This document shows, one piece after another, positions 57,888-64,000 of a stretch of DNA of 64,000 bases. Positions within the stretch are counted from its first letter, which is position 1; each line of letters begins with the position of its first letter. The translations under genes were made by a program, and so were the position numbers. This DNA is from Reticulitermes lucifugus (Eukaryota; Arthropoda; Insecta; Blattodea; Rhinotermitidae). A model generated the notes under the pieces. The model saw only the letters and a program-made list of their open reading frames with translations, searched no databases and was not told the DNA's origin. The stretch is taken from NCBI GenBank assembly GCA_026260175.1, contig JAKCWW010000367.1, forward strand, positions 43,956-107,955, in the 5' to 3' direction.

Positions 57888-57971
57888 CTGGGGTCCGTCC
57901 ACTCTAAGCTCGAACACCAAGCCTGGAGCCTGAACCGCTTGGTGTTCAACCTTACAGTGAGCGGACTCCAG
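57888..57971. ncRNA. Pre-miRNA-like imperfect hairpin
   Basis: 84 bases. The lower stem 57888-57897/57962-57971 has ten consecutive pairs (one G-T). It continues with mismatches only at 57899/57960, 57904/57955, 57909/57950 and 57911/57948, then eleven uninterrupted pairs (57912-57922/57937-57947) close a 14-base loop. In all, 31 of 35 positions pair. This geometry fits a microRNA precursor on either strand, but an aged inverted duplication would look the same. I recognise no known mature sequence. Confidence 0.4.
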
Positions 57972-58345
57972 TAGCTAGCAACACGACCAAGAGGATCACC
58001 AAAACGAGATACCCCGTGCTGCTGCATACGGACACTGACATACAGTTCAACAAACGTATCAAGTTAGATAATCCTAAGCAGAACTCAAATCCTTTCATTC
58101 TGCATATACAGAATGTTCCTTGGTCACTCACTTCCTTTGAAGGATTGTCTTTGGTCAGAAGCTAATACCTACTCAGCCAAATTTCTCATATTGTATGGTA
58201 CCGGAATGTTCATTACGGTTTTGACAAGGACCCCCGCTACTTGTCCCTATCCTAAGCCAGATTAATCCAGCCCACGCCCTCAAGTCCTATGTCTTCGTCC
58301 TCTTTACGCACGCGTCTTCCAAGCCGTCTCCTGCCTTCATTTCTT
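57972..58345. other. Non-coding, no gene seen
   Basis: Somewhat GC-richer than average; no motif recognised. Confidence 0.4.
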
Positions 58346-58875
58346 AGGCGCGTTCGCAAAATTTCGAAAAGCGACTATTATCTTCATCATATCTGTATGT
58401 CCGTTGTCCGTCCACATGGAATACCTCGGCCCCCACTGGACAGATTTTCATGAAATTTAATGTTTGAGTATTTTTCGAACCTCTGTTGAGAAAATTCAAG
58501 TTTCATTAAAATCTGATAAGAATAACGGGTACTTTACGTGAAGACGTATGTACATTTATGACAGTATCTGGCTGAATTCTTCTTAGAATGAGATGTTTCA
58601 GACAAAAGTTGTAGAGAAAATCAAAACAAACATTTTGTTTTCAATAATTGTTTCCAAAAGTTGTGCCGTTTATGAGACACTGTGGCAAAATGCGGTAGTG
58701 CCGGACAGGTCACAGATGACAATATAATACGGTGCATTCGCTTTTCGTGCAGCATAACTAAGGCTACAGACACACACTAAGAATATGTAATACCTCTTGC
58801 TTCGCATGTCAAAAATGGTTAAGCGAACGCGCCTCAATATTACGTTTATACGTACATTGCTTCTCTTGTTCTCAC
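58346..58875 (+). repeat. GGCGCG dispersed repeat, best-preserved ends
   Basis: AGGCGCGTTCGC at 58346-58357 is mirrored by GCGAACGCGCCT at 58823-58834, a perfect 12-bp inverted pair. A shared tail (CAATATTACG...ACGTACATTGC...TTGTT) extends about 40 bases past the right motif in all copies. No coding capacity. Confidence 0.92.
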
Positions 58876-60080
58876 CAAACTTCTGTATGCATTTCCTCCG
58901 CCACGCGGGCCACGTGCCCCACCCATTTTATTCTCCTTTATTTGGTCACTTGAATAATATTTTGAGAGGAGTGAAATCATGAAGTTCTTTAGTACTAAAT
59001 TTTCTACAGCTTCCTCTTACGTCAAGTGTGTTCCCCAGCACCCTCTACTTTTAAGTTGTAGTCTGTGGTACTTCCTCATTATGACAGAGTTTCATGTACG
59101 TATTAAAGAAGAGCAAGAATTGTACTCTATACTTTAATCCTTAATCTTTTAGATACCAGACGAAAGACAAATGATCTCGATCCGAATATTTGGAAGCATT
59201 CTCGTAATTAATGTTTTCTTAATCTGTCGTCCATGTGATTATACTTGTTTGTGTAGTTTTCAAACTGTCTGCATGTTGTGGTATTGTCCTATATTCTGTT
59301 GATGCGACAACTTGCACTCGTACGTACATGTTTCAGTATTACTCCCTACTAGCAACTAATAAAGGTTTTGTGTTTTCTTAATAGTAATTATGTTCTTGTC
59401 CAATAAGTTATCACTATCAGCATAAACCAAAAGCCAATGTGTCCCATTCAAATTTAGTCCTTACTGGTTGTCTTGGTTGGACCTTCTTAATGACGTATTC
59501 TAAAGCAAAGTTTAACTCCAAAAGTCATAAAACATTAACTTGTCACAGATCACTCTGAATAGGTAACATATCACAAATATTAATCCATACTTTGTTCTTT
59601 GGGAGTCCATTACATGTTCTTGGTATGTCTTACGTTTATTGAGATAATTGGAGCGGTGTGTATGTATTTAGGTAGAGTTTTGTAAGTTTTTCCTACTATA
59701 TGTTTTAACATTTACAAGAAAATAAATCATATTCCAGGCGAAGAATTGTTATTGCTACGTCGTCAACCCCACGAAGTACAGTTGTTACTGTGTATAATTT
59801 ACCATCTGTTATAACACTAGACGAAGCTCTGTATTTTTCTTCTGCAGTGTAATCGTGTGTTTCCTATGGTTCTACGAAAAAGCAGCAGCAATAATTTGAC
59901 TGATATTTTAGCATTAACATGTTTGGCTTTGTAATAAAGATGCAGTGTTTTATCTGTAGGGTAGGAACTGATTGTATGTATGTTATGTAGGCCTACATGA
60001 ATTTCAAGCATCAAACGGCCCATGCTAAGTCGTATATTGACAGGTATATATCATAGAATTACTTTGAAGTACTCAACCTT
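58876..60080. other. Non-coding, no gene seen
   Basis: AT-rich, no recognised element. Confidence 0.4.
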
Positions 60081-60192
60081 CTATTTAACTCGCCGGAGTG
60101 GAGTCCTAGTTGAAATTCTCATAGCTCTCCTGCTAGTCAAATTGCATGCATTTTATGTAACCCGAAGCTTCATTACTATGTTCACTGGAGCC
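60081..60192 (-). mobile_element. LINE 3' terminal fragment
   Basis: The minus strand reads AGTAATGAAGCTTCGGGTT then ATAAAATGCATGC...GACTAGCAGGAGAGC, parallel to the fragment at 63895-64000 and to the ends at 4545 and 36090. Confidence 0.6.
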
Positions 60193-61014
60193 CGTCGCTT
60201 GGAACTATCTCTGCTGAAATGAAATAAATTGAGGTTGTGGGACTGTTGTGTATTTTAAATTTATCAAAACAGGGAATACACAGGAAGATGCTGAATCTAA
60301 TGTAGTAAGAGCAGTAATAGGACAAAACTGCTCGTGCCGCAGTAAAGAACACTAGAAATAAAATCGCTGGCTACGTGCAGGTGCTTCGACATGTGCAGTA
60401 TTAGCAGAAGTATTCCTAAAATCCTTTGAGCACCATAGGTACAAAATTTCATTTTACAATAGCAATCCTATCTTATTGGAGGTATGTGGGTGAAACATTA
60501 ATCACATAATCTTATAGTAACGAATATATCGACACAGATAATATACAAGATTCTTTAATAATGTGTAACAGAACTAAATATTTACCACAGAAGGAGAAAT
60601 TAAGAAGGCATTTTTTTATTTGTTTTGGGTCATTAGAGACCAATATAGTTTCGTAGATTTTTATTTCCCACAATCCTTAATAACAATGTAAAGGACGCAG
60701 TTCGGAGCTGCAGTGTCGTTGTAGCGCTACTACCAAAATGTTGTCAGTTGTAACCAATAATAACTGCGGGATCTCAGAAAGTTATTAAAAATAAAAGCAT
60801 AGTTATGGTATTAACCATAATCTCAAAGGTAACGGAATAACCAGTGATGAAACGTTGTTATGTGGAAAGCACAAAAGTACTCAAATAATGCATACAGAAC
60901 TGTGCACTGCGGTGCGGATTGCATCTTGCCAGTCTTGTTAATTACTGACCTGTTCGCTAAATCCTCTGTTTTTAACAAGCATAAAGTTCGAATCCAGAGA
61001 CACAGCATGTAGCT
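60193..61014. other. Non-coding, no gene seen
   Basis: AT-rich, no recognised element. Confidence 0.4.
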
Positions 61015-61110
61015 GTATGTGCTTGACACACAGCCTGTGTGTAGCAGGTTTCTCTGAAACGTCAACACATTTCTACCGGACTGTACGTCGTCACATCCCA
61101 GAAGACAGTT
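61015..61110 (+). repeat. Fragment of the CTTCTGGGATGTGAC foldback family
   Basis: TCTCTGAAACGTCAACACATTTCTACCGGACTG-type order followed by CGTCACATCCCAGAAGACAG, as at 54380-54410. Confidence 0.6.
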
Positions 61111-62771
61111 TTTTATGTAATTCTGCTCAGTTTTGCTGTACTGAGTCCGGTGATAGTTGGGATAGCGACGTTCAAGTATTTCCACGTTCTCCCTGTTGTT
61201 GTGTTCTCGTCCAGAACTTATGGTGTACTCTAGAGCAAACAACACACAACTCTCATTACTAGAGAAAGTTATCACACAGTTGTCACTATCAACATTCCTG
61301 TATACCGAATTACTAAACTGCTGGAGGTTCTTGTAGGGAAGTACGCTAGAAGGCGAAGTGGAACAGCTCTAGGGAATACTGGAGTGCTTCGTCATCCTTA
61401 CGTGGCCACATTGTAGTTCCTTCCACATTTTCTTGCGTTCTGTGGGGGTTTCTGTGATATATTTGCAACTAAAACTGTGTACGTATTTCTAACGTCACCA
61501 GGTCGGTATGAAAAGGGAAAAACAATATAAAGGCTACGTTATGAGACTAGTGATTATTCTAATAATAAAATTTTGCTCCGAAATAGGTAGTTTGAGAGGA
61601 AATGTGACTGTTTCATTAGCTGAAGTAAATCAGTTTCCTAAACCAATAAAACAGGAGTGTGGTACGGAGTTGTAATGAACAGTGGGTTGAGGGATTTCTG
61701 TCGCCTCTCGATACCCCGAGAATTATGTGAATTCTCTCACGGCTGTCTTAACCAAGACCCTAGACCAACTGCCAGTAACTTATCCAGATTACAACACCCA
61801 ATGTCAAGACATCAGGCAGCTATCTCCATGGCAACGTTTTATGGGCATCTTAATGTTACTCTGAGGAAATAATAAAAGAAAGGCGCTGCGCAAATAGCTG
61901 GGCATTAGCAGATAAATGGTGAAATCTGTTGGTCCTATTAGCGTCTTTCAACTAATGAGACACAATTAAGCGACTTAATGTTTACAGGACGCTTTTTAAT
62001 GACGCAGTGCTATTCTAAGGAAATGGGATTTAATGCTTGGATCGGAATAGAATGCACTTGGGTAAAGCCTTCGATTCGTCAGCTGTGGTTTCCTGAGTTA
62101 CGATATCATGCGGCCCCGTACTGCCGTGTGGAACATCTAGGCCCTATGCGAAAGATGGGAGCAGGGGTTTCTTCCGTAGTCATGCCCTGATGAGTAAGAT
62201 AGCACCTTGCTCCAAATAGTTTGTCACGTGGCTCGGAAGATCAAAATACTCGTATAAATTCTCACCTCTATGCATACCTCCAATCTCAAATATTCGGCTG
62301 AATCACCTGAAAATTAAACTGAGCGCGTAGGCTACCCTAATTGAAGTTTTATGGTTTTCTTCAGATCTGCTGATCGAATCTCGGGTCAACACTTTCAAGT
62401 AGGCTGAATTCACATCTTTCTCCCGCCTCTCTATTTCTCTGTATTCTCGTTAAGCTGGCTGTGTGTTTTTATGTGGCCTATGTTCGTAAGTAGTTATGAA
62501 AAGGATAAGAATATGGAAATAAAGTAGTTCTGTTCTGTCGTTTGTGTGATAGTTGTGACTTGGTAGCAGAAGATGACGGAGTTCGTAATGTTTAGGCATG
62601 GGAACGGAAGGTTGTAGCAGTAAACGAAACGGCAATGTGTGTTTGAGTCGTCGGTATTCCGTGTCGTTTAGTACATTAATATGAATGTACTTAAAAAGCT
62701 AAAAAGTTAAGTCGTCCCTGCCCACACTGTAAAGGCCTACATGAAGAATAGAGGTGCATAAACTCATTCAT
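61111..62771. other. Non-coding, no gene seen
   Basis: Frames at 61657-61872 and 61978-62190 are unrecognised. No splice-bounded exon is evident. Confidence 0.35.
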
Positions 62772-62994
62772 ATTTACCCGCGGCGCTAGGTAGTGGTGAG
62801 TGGTCAGCTTCACTCCCGGCCGATTTACTCTGGGGAAAGAAACACTGGTACCCACTGGATAGGAGGCTGGGTGGGCCCCAGTACCGGTCTGGACGTTTTA
62901 GAAGAGAGAAAAATCATTTTTCTCTGCCGGGAATTGAACCGCGGACCGTGCAGCCCGTTGTCTAATCAGTACACCGACTGAGCAATCCCGGCTC
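62772..62994 (-). mobile_element. tRNA-derived SINE, family 4, best copy
   Basis: On + GCGCTAGGTAGTGGTGAGTGG, ACCCACTGGATAGGAGGCTGG and CAGTACCGGTCTGGACG, then the reversed tRNA-like head: GGAATTGAACCGCGGACC and GACTGAGCAATCCCGG are complements of a B-box and an A-box at tRNA-like spacing. Confidence 0.88.
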
Positions 62995-62999
62995 GTAGG

Positions 63000-63022
63000 C
63001 AATTCTTGTGTCACAAGAATTG
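63000..63022. repeat. 11-bp perfect inverted repeat
   Basis: CAATTCTTGTG and its complement flank a single T, just past the SINE head. It may be chance or an insertion scar. Confidence 0.8.
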
Positions 63023-63236
63023 TATGTTTGGTGTCATAGTGGTTGGGTTACAAACTGTCTCACTGAGGTAAGCTATTTTTTGCAAAATTTGTTTTTAAGG
63101 GCAAAAAATACTCCACGTGTACAAAAATTGTTTTAGTAATTTAGTTTATGCCTAACAATGTCTGTCTGAAACTTCGACGGGCTTTAAGATCAGTTAGTTG
63201 AGTAAGAATATTTTCTCTCATTCGAAACTGAACGAA

Positions 63237-63569
63237 ATGCCTACAGCAAGATTTGTAACAGTTGTAGACAGTAATAACCGTAGCCATGTTTTTTATATGG
63301 ATGAACTGAAGACCAGAGGAATACCTTTCCTTATGGCGGCCGCAGGATATGGAAGGACAGATAATAAACCCAATGAAGATATTAAAGTATATTATGATAT
63401 TAGAGTAGAGCTGAGAATAAATGTCAGTACACTCGTGTCTGCTGCAAGATGCAGAGTAATGAATCATAAACCTAATAATTATGCTTGTGAAGAACTGGGA
63501 ATAACAGGCCTCGAGAGGACAAGAAAGAATATTAAACGGAGTGACTTTAATGTTTGGAAAGTAGCCTGA
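63237..63569 (+). CDS. Unidentified intronless open frame, 110 aa
   Basis: ATG at 63237 in a good insect context (GAAATGC), TGA ending at 63569, and AATAAA at 63618-63623, 48 bases after the stop, which would suit a compact single-exon transcript. The frame is open 13 codons further upstream but without an ATG. The peptide looks protein-like: RFVTVVDSNNRSHVFYMDEL near the start, then a GYGRTDNKPNED turn-rich segment, a hydrophobic YYDIRVELRINVSTLVSAA stretch, and a basic C-terminus (ERTRKNIKRSDF). No signal peptide and no membrane segment. I recognise no family. It could be a real small gene, a retroposed copy or the last exon of a larger gene. It is AT-rich, like its flanks. Confidence 0.35.
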   Translation: MPTARFVTVVDSNNRSHVFYMDELKTRGIPFLMAAAGYGRTDNKPNEDIKVYYDIRVELRINVSTLVSAARCRVMNHKPNNYACEELGITGLERTRKNIKRSDFNVWKVA

Positions 63570-63623
63570 AACCCGAATTCATAAGCTACCCTATTAAAAA
63601 TGAAAACTGAAAATTGAAATAAA

Positions 63624-63894
63624 GGTTTTGGACGATATTACATGACACTCCTTTGGTTGGTATGTGAGTTTTGACCATCTTACATTACTTCGACCAGCAT
63701 ACAGCGTAGGAGGCAAGGCAAGGGTTGAAACCTCGGCCCGAAGACCGACTATCCTGAAAGTCCACTCACTCTAGGCAAAGTTAGCTCGCGAATGCTTTCT
63801 GCCACATGGCTTCCGCCACGGTACTCACTACTCAGCTTATCGTTCGAGAGTATAATGTTGGCTGTTGAATATGTCTTTCAGTAACTCACTAACT
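63624..63894. other. Non-coding; possible SINE near 63700-63850
   Basis: AGGCAAGGGTTGAAACCTCGG (63713-63733) is weakly B-box-like. No clear family match. Confidence 0.35.
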
Positions 63895-64000
63895 AACTAA
63901 ATCCATGGAGCAGAGTCCTTCTTGAGAAGCTAACAGTTCGTCAGCTAGTCAAGAAATTTCCCGCGTTTTATGGAACCCGAAGGTTCATTACCGCATTCAC
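63895..64000 (-). mobile_element. LINE 3' end, running off the window
   Basis: The minus strand reads GCGGTAATGAACCTTCGGGTTC from the window edge, then TAAAACGCGGG and CTTGACTAGCTGACGAAC. This is the terminal sequence of the LINE at 4195-4580. The RT part, if present, lies beyond 64000. Confidence 0.65.

Noticed and set aside
60823-61275. 150-codon minus-strand open frame
   Set aside because: Part of it crosses the dispersed repeat at 61015-61110. Composition is not gene-like and no splice or polyadenylation context is present.

Overview
The window is eukaryotic and repeat-rich, from a large insect genome. I infer a cockroach, most likely Periplaneta americana. The reasons are that several tRNA-derived SINE families and the 3' ends of two LINE families look like repeats I associate with that genome (recall, not a search), that the only confident host coding sequence is a single exon with clean AG/GT splice borders, and that long AT-rich non-coding stretches carry microsatellites. 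There are no operons, bacterial genes, CRISPR arrays or phage genes.

Host genes. The one well-supported coding exon is 2630-2905 (+). It encodes most of a LIM domain and is a phase 1/1 exon of 276 bases. No other exon of that gene is recognisable, so much of the window is probably intron or flank. Three unidentified open frames are worth a look: 63237-63569 (+, ATG start, AATAAA 48 bases after the stop), 16225-16395 (+, 56 aa with one hydrophobic segment) and 24894-25220 (-). None is recognised.

Mobile elements, left to right: a foldback element (176-426); LINE 3' ends (about 4195-4580, 35950-36150, 48935-49200, 55085-55440); a degraded LINE with a ruined catalytic motif (42649-43470, -); a 5'-truncated mariner (13007-13441, -) that still shows D34D spacing; a hAT-type MITE with an exact 8-bp target duplication (16483-16874); two long hairpin MITEs (13515-13682, 14950-15140); a dispersed repeat with a GGCGCG motif (five copies plus one related end); and many SINEs, three with clear 10-12 bp target-site duplications (30935-31218, 46581-46845, 48501-48787). 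Tandem arrays include a 38-bp minisatellite (10157-10388) and a 1.1-kb array (18305-19412) that appears to have grown from an internal segment of a SINE.

Most interesting signal. Five places (about 7481-7525, 35738-35782, 41879-41930, 50465-50508 on the minus strand, 50645-50688) carry the order CTGANGA, stem-loop, GAAA, very short palindrome, NUH. The flanks that would form helix I are complementary in every copy although their sequences differ. This is the layout of a minimal type I hammerhead ribozyme. One copy lies in a 316-bp insertion bounded by an exact 8-bp duplication and nested in an older repeat, so the unit has moved. A conserved extra T before stem II is a caveat. A separate 84-base imperfect hairpin at 57888-57971 has pre-miRNA-like geometry.
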